NCBI RefSeq assembly: GCF_024138395.1 | Contig: NZ_JAMYDU010000005.1 | Coordinates: 62,001 to 126,000 of the forward strand | Source: Pseudomonas mandelii | GTDB lineage: Bacteria > Pseudomonadota > Gammaproteobacteria > Pseudomonadales > Pseudomonadaceae | Reading direction: 5' to 3' | DNA: 64,000 nucleotides | In this document: one piece after another, positions 46,697 through 56,100 of the stretch | Position numbering within the stretch: position 1 is the stretch's first letter | Layout: the number at the start of each line of letters is the position of its first letter | Made by a program: the position numbers and the translations under genes | Notes under the pieces: model-generated | Told to the model about the DNA's origin: nothing | Database searches by the model: none | The model's input: the letters and a program-made list of their open reading frames with translations, nothing else

Positions 46697-48412
46697 TTAG
46701 TTGCTCTTTTCATCCTTGCTGATAGAGACACTTTGCAGCGCCTTTCGTGCCTGCTGTTTGCGTAACGATTGCCAGTGGGCGAGCACGGTTTTCGGGGCCC
46801 AGATTTGCGGCTCGGAAGCTTCGAAATTATCGGCCAGTTCACGCTCGGCCACGGTGGCCCTGGCCAGTTTGAAAGCTTGTTCCAGATCGTCGGTCTGGTT
46901 CAGCGCCTGGGCGAACAGCGCATCACCGAAATACGTGAAGTTGGCTTCTTCCGAACACCCGAAGGACACTCGATCGGCGCGCGAGGCGGTCATGATCAGG
47001 GTGCGTTCGTCCTTGAGGGCGGGGATGAAGCCGCCGGAATAACAGGATGAAATCACGATGATTTTGTCGCGTTTCTTCAGGGGCGCGAGAACGGCGGCCA
47101 GTTCGTCGGCCGGCAGGTCGGCCAGTTCCAGGCGTGGCTGGTCGAGTACCAGTTCGTGTTCGCTGGTGCCATGGCTGGTCAGGTAAATGAACAGCAAGTC
47201 TTCCGGGCCGCTGCGTTCGGCCAGGGTCTGGGCGGCGCGGCGCAGGTTTTCCCGGGTGGCCATCGGCCGGTCGCCCAGATGGTCGCGATGGTTGACCAGG
47301 CGGATCTGGCCGAAAGCACCGAAACGGCTGGCGAGCATGTTGGCGACGTAGTCGGACTCGCGCAGAAACACGCTCTGCTTGCCGTCGCCGCCGAGGGTCA
47401 AGGTGTACAGTTCGACCGCCGGGGTCGAGGCCGGCACGTTGGCCAGCGCATCGTCGAGCAAGCGACCTTGGGCCAACAAGCCGAGTTCGAGCGGGTCGGG
47501 CAGCAGCTTGCCGTCGGCGTCGCGCACGCGTTGACTATTGACCCAGGTGCCGCTCTGCACCGTGCCATCGGTCAGCACCAAAGTACCTTGGCCCTGATAG
47601 TTGTCGCCGTCGAACTGGCCGACATAGAAACTGCCATCGGCCAGGTTCAAGCGACCCTGACCGGTGAAACGCCAGTCGCTGAACTGACCGATGTAGTGAC
47701 TGCCGTCGGCGCCGATCAACTCGCCCTTGCCGCTGAGCACGCCTTCCTTGAACTGACCGAGCCAGACATCGCCATCGGCGTTTTCGTAGCGGCCCTTGCC
47801 ATGCAGTTGATTGTTCTTGAAACCGCCGACATAGATATCACCATCGGCGCTGTTGAAGGTGCCATTGCCTTCCAGTTGGCCGTTGGCGAAATGCCCGGTG
47901 AACTGATTGCCGCTGGCATCGCTGCGTTGGCCTTCGCCGTTGGGTTTGCCGTGGGCGAATTGACCCTGGTACTGGCTGCCGTCTGCGAGTTCCAGACGAC
48001 CGAGCCCTGAATATTGATCGGCCTTGAATTCGCCGCGATAGGTCATGGCGTTTTCTTTGAGGGTGCCTTCACCGTCGCGTCGACCCGCCTTGAAACCGCC
48101 GGTATAGCTGCTGCCAGTGGTGGTCAGCGTGCCTTGGCCGTCGAATAGCCCTTGCTGGAATTGCCCGCGATAGACCTCGCCGTTGCTGCCGTGCCATTCA
48201 CCCTGGCCATGCCACTGGCCTTTATCGAACTGGCCGGCGTACCAGCTGCCGTTCGGGTAATCGATGCGGCCCTCGCCTTGCAGCAAGCCATTGACCAGAT
48301 CACCGCGATAGCGTCCGCCGTCCGGCAGGCGAGCATCGGGGGGCAACAGCGATTCGCCATCGCCGCAAGCGGTGAGCAACAGGGTCAAAGCAAGGAGTGC
48401 AAGTGAGCGCAT
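46697..48412 (-). CDS. Lipoprotein with MORN repeats and a C13 (caspase-like) peptidase domain
   Basis: 571 residues. The signal peptide ends in LLLTAC (lipidated Cys16). Residues 33-290 hold about eleven MORN repeats of 22-23 residues (YRGDLVNGLLQGEG, YAGQFDKGQWHGQG and so on). Residues 330-540 form a caspase-fold C13 domain with the dyad His414 in LTSHGTSEHE and Cys457 in ISSCYSGGF, both intact. The short C-terminal tail is charged. So it is a membrane-anchored cysteine protease with a membrane- or protein-binding repeat array. Relatives are sometimes listed as peptidase C13 or caspase family. Substrate and role are unknown. It lies 27 bases upstream of the SDR gene on the same strand. Confidence 0.9.
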   Translation of the reverse strand: MRSLALLALTLLLTACGDGESLLPPDARLPDGGRYRGDLVNGLLQGEGRIDYPNGSWYAGQFDKGQWHGQGEWHGSNGEVYRGQFQQGLFDGQGTLTTTGSSYTGGFKAGRRDGEGTLKENAMTYRGEFKADQYSGLGRLELADGSQYQGQFAHGKPNGEGQRSDASGNQFTGHFANGQLEGNGTFNSADGDIYVGGFKNNQLHGKGRYENADGDVWLGQFKEGVLSGKGELIGADGSHYIGQFSDWRFTGQGRLNLADGSFYVGQFDGDNYQGQGTLVLTDGTVQSGTWVNSQRVRDADGKLLPDPLELGLLAQGRLLDDALANVPASTPAVELYTLTLGGDGKQSVFLRESDYVANMLASRFGAFGQIRLVNHRDHLGDRPMATRENLRRAAQTLAERSGPEDLLFIYLTSHGTSEHELVLDQPRLELADLPADELAAVLAPLKKRDKIIVISSCYSGGFIPALKDERTLIMTASRADRVSFGCSEEANFTYFGDALFAQALNQTDDLEQAFKLARATVAERELADNFEASEPQIWAPKTVLAHWQSLRKQQARKALQSVSISKDEKSN

Positions 48413-48526
48413 AGCGGGATCCGGGCAATTAGGCGACCGAGTATGCCGCAGCTATGTGTCGCATTTATAGAGACACGGCAGAGACACGGCGCGAAACAGC
48501 GTGAGCTGCTTCGCATCCGGGATGCT

Positions 48527-48982
48527 TTACACGAAGCAGAGGGAGAGTGGCTCGGCGATGTACGCCGGTTTGTCCGACCCTTCGATTTCAAGCGTGGCGG
48601 TGGCTTTGAGCAACCATTGACCGGGTTTCTTCTCGGTAACGTCGTTCATGTCGACCTTGAGTCGAACCCTGGAATTGACCTTCACGGGCTGGATGAAACG
48701 CACGCTGTCCAGGCCGTAGTTGACTACCATCTTCGCGCCTTCGGGCAGGATGAGGATGTCTTCCATCAGTTTGGGGATCAGCGACAGCGACAGGAAACCA
48801 TGGGCGATGGTGCCGCCAAAAGGTGTTTGCGCGGCTTTGACCGGGTCGACATGGATGAACTGATAATCGCCTGTGGCTTCTGCGAACAGGTTGATACGTT
48901 CCTGGTCGATGGTGAGCCATTGGGAACGTCCGAGTTCCTTGCCGACATAATCTTTGAGCTCTGCAACTGGAACATAGGGCAT
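48527..48982 (-). CDS. MaoC-family dehydratase (hotdog fold)
   Basis: A 151-residue (R)-enoyl-CoA hydratase-like protein. The hydratase motif lies in FAEATGDYQFIHVDPVKA with the Asp and His dyad and is followed by GGTIAHGFLSLSLIPKL. The start MPYVPVAEL at 48982 follows a GGAG site; longer frames are unlikely. Probably acts in fatty-acid or polyhydroxyalkanoate metabolism. Confidence 0.92.
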   Translation of the reverse strand: MPYVPVAELKDYVGKELGRSQWLTIDQERINLFAEATGDYQFIHVDPVKAAQTPFGGTIAHGFLSLSLIPKLMEDILILPEGAKMVVNYGLDSVRFIQPVKVNSRVRLKVDMNDVTEKKPGQWLLKATATLEIEGSDKPAYIAEPLSLCFV

Positions 48983-49177
48983 TGAGACTCTCCTTGGGTT
49001 CATCGGTTTTATAGTTTTTCGAGTGGGGGGATTTGACCTCCCTGTGAACCACTTTAGATCAACATGGCAAATTGCTCCGGTCAACTATTCATGCTTTTGG
49101 CGAATGCCGATTCATAGCGTTGGCGTGCTTATAATGTCGGGCCCCTTCTTGTGGGGAGCGCGCGCGGGAGATGATGG

Positions 49178-49540
49178 ATGTTGTTACGTGGCCTGACTTG
49201 GCTGGTGCTTTTTCAATTGCTCGGCACCGCCCTCAACCATTTGTTTTTACCGGTGCTGCCGGGGCCGATTATTGGCCTGCTGTTGCTGCTGGGGTATCTG
49301 ATTATCCGCGGTCAAGTCGGCGAGCCGCTGAACCTGGCGGCCAGCAGCCTGCTGCGTTATCTGCCGTTGCTGCTGGTGCCGCCGGCGGTGGGCGTGATGG
49401 TTTACGCCGCCGACATTGCCGCGGATTTCTGGGCGATCACCGGTGCGCTGGTGTTGTCGCTACTGCTGTCGATGGCCTTCGCTGGCGTACTGATGCAGCG
49501 CATGGTCAAGCGTCACGCTCATCGCGAGGACGGCCAATGA
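49178..49540 (+). CDS. CidA/LrgA-family membrane protein
   Basis: A 120-residue holin-like protein with four helices (WLVLFQLLGTALNHLFLPVLPGPIIGLLLLLGYLII and following, then LLVPPAVGVMVYAADIAADFW). LrgA-type proteins act with LrgB in murein hydrolase control or small-acid export. Overlaps lrgB by four bases (ATGA). Confidence 0.9.
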   Translation: MLLRGLTWLVLFQLLGTALNHLFLPVLPGPIIGLLLLLGYLIIRGQVGEPLNLAASSLLRYLPLLLVPPAVGVMVYAADIAADFWAITGALVLSLLLSMAFAGVLMQRMVKRHAHREDGQ

Positions 49541-50253
49541 TTTTCGATTGGCACGGCGCCTGGGCGTCGGTGATTCATCATCCATTGTTCGGTATCGGGA
49601 TTACGTTGGGCGCGTATCAATTGGTGCTGGCGGCGTTCGAGAAAACCCGCTGGGTTTTCCTGCAACCGGTGCTGGTCTCCATGTTGCTGGTGATCGCTGT
49701 ACTGGTCGGTTGCGGCCTGAGTTACGCCGAATACCGCAAGAGCACCGAGATCCTCAGTATCTTGCTCGGGCCGGCCACCGTTGCGTTGGCGGTGCCGCTG
49801 TACCTCAATCTGCGGCGGATCCGGCAGTTGTTCTGGCCGATATTTACTACGCTGGTGATAGGTGGTGTGGTCGCCACGGGCATGGGTGTGTTGCTGGGCT
49901 GGTCCTTCGGCGCCGAACACATGATCCTGATGACCATGGCTCCCAAATCGGTTACCTCGCCGATTGCCATGCTGGTGGCGGAGCAGATTGGTGGCGTCGC
50001 GGCGCTGGCGGCGGTGTTCGTGTTGATTACCGGGGTGATCGGGGCGATCTTCGGGCCGAGTCTTTTGACCCGCCTCGGTGTCCACAGCCCAGAGGCCCGC
50101 GGTATGGCCCTGGGCATGACCGCTCATGCGGTCGGCACTTCGGTGGCCTTGCAGGAGAGTGAAGAGTGCGGCGCCTTCGCGGCGCTGGCGATGAGTCTGA
50201 TGGGCGTAGCCACGGCGGTATTCCTGCCGTTGGCGGTGTCGATGGTGGTGTAA
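49537..50253 (+). CDS. LrgB-family membrane protein
   Basis: A 238-residue protein with about seven helices. Seen: LFGIGITLGAYQLVLA, LLGPATVALAVPLYLNL, MTMAPKSVTSPIAMLVAEQIGG and GMALGMTAHAVGTSVALQESEECGAFAALAMSLMG, the LrgB/CidB signature. The start at 49537 is given by the overlap with the LrgA-type gene. Confidence 0.92.
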   Translation: MIFDWHGAWASVIHHPLFGIGITLGAYQLVLAAFEKTRWVFLQPVLVSMLLVIAVLVGCGLSYAEYRKSTEILSILLGPATVALAVPLYLNLRRIRQLFWPIFTTLVIGGVVATGMGVLLGWSFGAEHMILMTMAPKSVTSPIAMLVAEQIGGVAALAAVFVLITGVIGAIFGPSLLTRLGVHSPEARGMALGMTAHAVGTSVALQESEECGAFAALAMSLMGVATAVFLPLAVSMVV

Positions 50254-50263
50254 GGAAATGTCT

Positions 50264-50854
50264 ATGAGTCTGCCGCTTTTTCCGCTGAACACGGTGCTGT
50301 TTCCGGACTGCATCCTCGACTTGCAGATCTTCGAGGCGCGCTACCTGGACATGATCGGTCGCTGCATGAAACAGGGCGGTGGCTTCGGCGTGGTGTGCAT
50401 TATCGAGGGCGAAGAAGTCGGCATCGCCCCAGAAGGTTATGCACGGGTAGGGTGCGAGGCGCTGATCACCGATTTCCATCAGCAAGACAATGGCCTGTTG
50501 GGCATTCGGGTGAAAGGCGGGCGGCGTTTCCACGTTGTGCGTACCGAGGTGCAGCGCGATCAGTTGATCATCGCCGAAGTCGAGTGGCTCAAAGATGAGC
50601 CCGAGCAACCGCTACAGGATGACGACGCCGACCTGGTCGCGCTGCTCAAGGCTTTGGCGGAGCACCCGATGGTCGAAGCGCTGAGCATGGGCACCGAAGC
50701 GACGGGGCAGCAGTCGCTGGCCAACCAGTTGGCGTATCTGTTGCCGTTTGCCGAGGTGGACAAGATAGACCTGCTGCAACTTGATGATCCGCAGCAGCGG
50801 CTGGATGCGATTCAGGCGCTGCTGGATGAGTTGCAAGGGGAGTTGTTTGCCTGA
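50264..50854 (+). CDS. LON-substrate-binding-domain protein
   Basis: A 196-residue protein consisting of only the N-terminal (LON/PUA-like) domain of Lon protease: SLPLFPLNTVLFPDCILDLQIFEARYLDMIGRCM and VGCEALITDFHQQDNGLLGIRVKGGRRF. AAGGAA eight bases before the ATG at 50264 favours it over the ATG two codons earlier. No ATPase or protease domain, so it may bind or regulate rather than degrade. The toxin-like island begins just downstream, on the other strand. Confidence 0.88.
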   Translation: MSLPLFPLNTVLFPDCILDLQIFEARYLDMIGRCMKQGGGFGVVCIIEGEEVGIAPEGYARVGCEALITDFHQQDNGLLGIRVKGGRRFHVVRTEVQRDQLIIAEVEWLKDEPEQPLQDDDADLVALLKALAEHPMVEALSMGTEATGQQSLANQLAYLLPFAEVDKIDLLQLDDPQQRLDAIQALLDELQGELFA

Positions 50855-51022
50855 GGCGCTGACTTTTTTTGTTGCCTATTGATTTTGATGGCCTGGCAGT
50901 TTGTTCGCCCGTGAACAGTGAAGCACCTGCCGCCCATCGATAACCCATAGCGACGCCAGGATAGTCTCCATGCGTCATTTTTTATGGATTGCACGCCGGT
51001 GGGCGGAATCGGTTTTAGAGGA

Positions 51023-53014
51023 TCAGGTTCTGTAATGCTCGGGAACTGGCCAGACAATATCATTGGCAAATACCCCAACCCCTTTGGGAAGTTCTAGTAC
51101 CGGTTTTCCCGAAGCGGCGACCTCATCTATCAGCTGATCATAACGAGTCACCGGTACGTAGAAAGTCCCATCACCCGGATCTACCTCTTTTCGATAGGAT
51201 ACGGCCAGGTTGTCTCCCGCCCAGGTGGCTTTCTCGATAGCGTCGGCGTCGGCACCGGCTTGTGCGTAAATATCGTCCACCCTGGCGGCCCGGCTTAATT
51301 CAGAATTTACCAGCCAGAGCCTCTCCGCGCTGATGCCGCGGGTGGGCATTGATATGCGGCCTTCCAGATAATCCGGGTCAAAGTGTATTCCAGTTCGATT
51401 AAGTTGCATGTTTTCCCAGCCGGGTACGACCTCGATCCCGCGTGTATCAATGACATAGATGAAACCCAGTCGTTGGTTTCGCCTGAGAGCCGGATAGTCT
51501 TTTGCGTCGTCAAACACAAAGGAGCTGTCAGAGTCCGACTCGGAGCCATCACGATTTCCTTCTGTAACAGTGCTATCCGAATCCGAATCCCTGCCGGGGT
51601 AGAGGTTTGCTTGAGAGTTGTACTCCAGTGAATGCTCATAACCGCCGAAATGATTTTTGTACCCGATGGCGTCGCCCAGACTGAACGTTACGCTGAATCC
51701 CCTTCTTGTGGTCGAACCGGTTGCATTGCCTTTAAGGTGGATCAAGCGCCTGTCTCGGGCCAACTCTATAGGTGTACGATGATCCCCCCTGAACATCGAT
51801 GGAATATCCGTTCGGTATAAAGCGCCGTGCAGGTTGCGCTGATAGCCAGCATGTTCCAGGTATTCGTCAAAAAATTCTTCGGTATATCTATCCAGAGGTT
51901 TGAATTGGCGGCCATAATCTGCGCCTTCATTTCGCAACTTGAGGATGTACGGTTCCAGCTCTTCAGCGACCAGTTTAAATCTCTGATCGTCGCCTTTATT
52001 TTGGGTCAAAAGCTTGTGTTGTTCAGCCCACTCAGGCATTTGTCCGCTTTCCAGATCCTGGCGCAACCGTGTCTGTTGGTTCTCGCTCAGGTTGTAGCTG
52101 CGCAGCAGCTTCGCGCGTTCGACAAAGGAATGCTGCGGATAGATCCATTTCAATGAATCAGTCACATACAGGTGGTCGACAGGCTCTTCGAAACGCCGAA
52201 CCCATAACGGCACTTTGCCGGTTTTTTGCACTTCGGCCCGGAAAACCAAAATTTCCGGGCCGTGAATCCGGTACAGTTTCCAGATTTCGCCATCGGTCCA
52301 CTGCGCCAGGTTTATCGGTACAGACGCATCGCCCCTGGCTTGGGCTGGATCCACGCGAACCCATTGGTGTTGTTCATCCCTGAAGGCGAAACCGCTCTCA
52401 GGGGCGTGAAAAGGTGGTCCCCCAAAGCTGACTCCGTAATACCCCTGGGCGTCCGGTAGATGGGTGACGGTAAATCGGTTGCTGTCGAAGTAAGTGAGGG
52501 GCTTGTTCAAGCGCCAGACATTACCTTCGGCGCTTCGGTAAAGCGGTGGCCCGAAAGCCCCTTGCTCGTGCGCTGACTTCGCGCGGTAGGTGTTGAGCCT
52601 GGTATCGAACTCGACCATCACCGTTTGTGTGCGGTTATCCACGCCGTCGACCTCGACCTCGACGAACTTTCTATTCTTGAAAATCCGGAGTCCGTCCACG
52701 TCGGGCGCAGGTAACCTGCTGGAGGCCTGTTGCACATAGTGCTCCAGCGGTGGAGTCTTGATGCCACGGTGGGGTGGGGCGGGAGCAGGGATTGTTACCA
52801 CGGTAGGATTCTTGAGCGCAATGTTATCGAGCGCACTGTCTTGGGCCCGTTTCACAGTGGAGGATGACTCGACTGAACCTTCGGGCCAGAATCGGTTGCC
52901 TGCAACGAAAGTTAAATCATCGGCCAAGCCGTCCGGCGTTCTCGGGCGGGGCGTTGAGATTCCCGGTGCATCGATCGATGGGGTTGTGGGCCGGGTTCCA
53001 GGTTTTTGGCGCAT
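51023..53014 (-). CDS. Toxin-like protein A with ADP-ribosyltransferase-like C-terminal domain
   Basis: 663 residues, unrecognised as a named gene. The ATG at 53014 has GGAG nine bases upstream; an ATG five codons earlier has none. The first 100 residues are proline-rich and disordered-looking, without a signal peptide. The middle (105-380) is shared with the paralogue at 56872. The C-terminal part (about 395-655) looks like an enterotoxin-A/scabin-type ADP-ribosyltransferase: LYRTDIP...FRGDHRTPIEL with the arginine, GFSVTFSL at the Ser-Thr-Ser position, FIYVIDTRGIEVVP and EGRIS...GISAERLWLV. The usual catalytic Glu position is Arg here. A Ser/Asp-rich tract lies at about 476-498. Last gene of the island. 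Confidence 0.7.
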   Translation of the reverse strand: MRQKPGTRPTTPSIDAPGISTPRPRTPDGLADDLTFVAGNRFWPEGSVESSSTVKRAQDSALDNIALKNPTVVTIPAPAPPHRGIKTPPLEHYVQQASSRLPAPDVDGLRIFKNRKFVEVEVDGVDNRTQTVMVEFDTRLNTYRAKSAHEQGAFGPPLYRSAEGNVWRLNKPLTYFDSNRFTVTHLPDAQGYYGVSFGGPPFHAPESGFAFRDEQHQWVRVDPAQARGDASVPINLAQWTDGEIWKLYRIHGPEILVFRAEVQKTGKVPLWVRRFEEPVDHLYVTDSLKWIYPQHSFVERAKLLRSYNLSENQQTRLRQDLESGQMPEWAEQHKLLTQNKGDDQRFKLVAEELEPYILKLRNEGADYGRQFKPLDRYTEEFFDEYLEHAGYQRNLHGALYRTDIPSMFRGDHRTPIELARDRRLIHLKGNATGSTTRRGFSVTFSLGDAIGYKNHFGGYEHSLEYNSQANLYPGRDSDSDSTVTEGNRDGSESDSDSSFVFDDAKDYPALRRNQRLGFIYVIDTRGIEVVPGWENMQLNRTGIHFDPDYLEGRISMPTRGISAERLWLVNSELSRAARVDDIYAQAGADADAIEKATWAGDNLAVSYRKEVDPGDGTFYVPVTRYDQLIDEVAASGKPVLELPKGVGVFANDIVWPVPEHYRT

Positions 53015-53066
53015 AAGAGGGCACTCCATTTTTTAATGAATCAGCCAGTCCTTCGGCTGAATGAGG

Positions 53067-53104
53067 CAAGCGCCGACGTGACGATGAACGTCACGTCGGG
53101 CTTG
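53067..53104 (-). terminator. Strong hairpin between toxin-like genes B and A
   Basis: CCGACGTGACG (53073-53083) pairs perfectly with CGTCACGTCGG (53089-53099) around ATGAA; flanking CAAGC/GCTTG extends it to 16 bp with one bulged base. No U run follows, so it is likely an mRNA processing or attenuation element in the island rather than a full terminator. A smaller TCAGCC/GGCTGA stem follows at 53041-53060. Confidence 0.6.
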
Positions 53105-53129
53105 CAGTTATAAGTCGGTTACAGGTTGA

Positions 53130-56100
53130 TTAAAGAGTCGGAATCGGTTCTATAAATAGAGTTTGGGGGGCAATGCGGTAGTCAGGATCCGTATCGATTC
53201 CCCAATAATCGTTGGTTGAGTTGTAATACACCGTTCCGTCAATTCGTGGCGAGAAGCCAATGTTTTTAACGGCAATTTTCATAGCCAGTTCGTCTCGCTG
53301 CTGGTGCGCACGGATGTCAGACAACAACGCATCGATGCTGGCGTAGCCTTGTGCGTTGATCAGGTAGAGTTGCAGCACTTCAAATAAAAGTTCGACTGAA
53401 TAAATATTTCCGGATGAAGTTGCCACGCTGATGGATTCAACGGGGCCCGGGTGGTCCAGACTCGGTAACTGGATCAGTGCACTACCGACTTGCAGGTTTT
53501 CGGACGTCAGCCGTATTTCGTTGCGCGTAACTTTTTCTGTCAGTTCTGTACTAAAGAGGGTCCAGGTTGATGCGTCAGAGGTTTGCTCGATGGCACCCGG
53601 TGTGGACAGGCTGAACAGGGTGTTGCTGACGGGGTACACGTCGTAGCTCGAGGCTTGACCATGCATTACATAGATGCCGGTATGTGGGGGCGCGGGGAAT
53701 GTAACCTGTTGGGGGGTGGTGGCGAGCGTATAGGGCTTAATATGTTTCGGTCTGATAAAACTATAGAGCCCGCGCCGAGGACTCAAACATTCCCTGGCGC
53801 TACGATATTTGAAACCTGGGGTGGCTGCGTCTTCACGGAAGTTAAGGTGAGGGGGGCGTATTTGATAGGATTCGCCATCCTGCATAATGAGTACAACATT
53901 CGCTAGGTAAAAGCCATTGGTCCGAATATTGTCATCAAAAGAGGTACCTGTTCTGCGTCCTTGTTTTTCATGAAAAAAGTTTGAGATGTTAACAAGTTTC
54001 GAGGATGGCAGCCGAATCCATATATTGAGTTTTGAGTAATTCAGGTTGGTATATCCTGTAGGACCCATGATCACTTCGACGGTATAACTGGCGTCGACTG
54101 CAACTATTTCTTCGCTTTTGAAATCCAGATAAACCACGGCACGAGTTTCAGGTGTGTAGGCATTGGCAACCAGATCGATTCTATGGCCAGCGCGCGAAAC
54201 AAAGGTAGGCCTCGACTCCCGCTCTGCGAGCACCACGACTCCGCTGTTGGATATGTAGGGAGCCGGCGCGGGGTTACCGCCAAATCCGACGTAATCCACA
54301 TCATAAGCGAGTGAGTCAGACGGAAGAGGAAGCAATGTGAGCTCCAGCCGATAATTGTCCTGAGTTTTAAACTGCAGCCGATTGTTTTTCACTCGGCGCA
54401 CACCTTCAACATGTTCGTAGATATGTTCGATGGTCAACACATGGTCGGGGAGTAGGCCATCCTCGTCCCGCAACGAAGTGATGACCAGAGAAGTACCGAC
54501 GATCTGACAGCGTTGAATGCGCTCCAATGACCAGCCGAATTCGATTAGGGTTGTTTGTTCGCTGTCTTCGACAATGGTCACTTCAGCTGTGGTGTCCGCA
54601 ATGTAGTAGCGATCCATTCCGGGGCCGCCATCTACCCGAGAGCGCAAGCCGCGGATAGCGATCGTGTCATCTCCTGGTCCGGCATCGATGTAGTCGTAAC
54701 CGTTGGCCGAGATCTGATTGGCTTTATCGTCCCCGGTGACTCGATTTGAACCGTTTCGCAAGGTCGAGATGTTTTCGATGGAGGTTAACTCCGCGATCAG
54801 GACGTCGTCTTTCGCACGGTCCTCATGACGCAAGGCAACCTTGCCGGTCTGCAGATTGACGTCGTAACCGACATGACGAGTATCAGCGCGGGGACGGGAT
54901 CCCTCGAAGGTCAGGGTGTCGGAGCCCTCACATCCGTCAAGGACACTGGTTCGTGTCGGCTGCTGTGGCCGGTTCAGTTCAGCTTCGGTGGTTTCGAAGT
55001 GAAACCTGTCATTCTTGTCACCACCGACCAGTTTCTTGACACCCTCCCGATAGATGAAAATATTAGGCTTGTCCTTGGGAGCGTAGACCTGATCATCGCC
55101 GTCACCGAGCCGCCAAAAAATGCCTTTGTTTTCGCCTGGGCTGCCTTTGACGCTGCCTTTGAGGTCGTGCGGAAGACCATCACGAGCATGGATAATGTCG
55201 TCGGTGCCAACGATAACCGGCTCCGAATCGAGTTTGTATGGTTGTTCCCCGGCATTTTCGTCCCATTGGTAGTGCCAGATTTTGATTGTCTTCAGCGTGA
55301 CATCGAAACCGCCATTTACAATGTATTCCAGTTCTTCTTTATAAGTACCTTCAAGCAAGCTTTTTGCCGAAAGCTCTAACTGTATGTTGTGATCGCTGAC
55401 GGTCTTGTTAATCTTGTAGCGATCCATCACCTCCTTATCCTGGTCGGCACCCACGAAGGCGAGCCATCCGGCGCGTATCCGTTCGCCGAAGTCCAGTTCA
55501 ACATAATCATCAATATCGTCCACGACACGTGCGGCCCGGTAAATTTCCGCTCCCAGGATGAGGATGGCAGCGGCAGCGAGGCCAACAGGGCCGGCGATGC
55601 TGCCGAAACCGGCCAGCGCTGCCGCGCCCAGCGCAATGCTGATGACCGCACTGGCCACGTTCACGCCGCCACTTACATAATGATCCTGGGCGATTTTTCC
55701 TTGCGAGGCGGCGGCAGCATTAAAGGCTTTAACGGCGCTGATAATGTCAAATGGCAAGGTAAGCACGCTGGCAAATAACCCGCCACCCCGACTGAATACG
55801 GCACCGACCGATGTGGCGGAAAATCGTTTAAGTATGACAGAGCCGCTCTCGAGCATCGCAACGCCAGTTTTGGTCAGGCCTTTTTCGATGATCAATGAAC
55901 CGATTTCAGCGGCAATCGAAGCGCCGTTAAACGCCGCTTCGCCTGTGTCGCCAACCTTGATGGCTTCAAAAGCCCCTTTGAAGCCACTATAGATTCCGAA
56001 GGCCTGCATCCCCACGCCTATTGAGGCTACGCCGCGTTGCGCATAGCTTTTGGTCTTGGCTTTGAGCGGGCTAATGGGCTCTATGGCATAAATATCCAGC

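Noticed and set aside
49171..49536. A 360-residue LrgB protein with a long N-terminal extension
   Set aside because: The extension is an out-of-frame reading of the LrgA-type gene; the LrgB fold begins at 49537.
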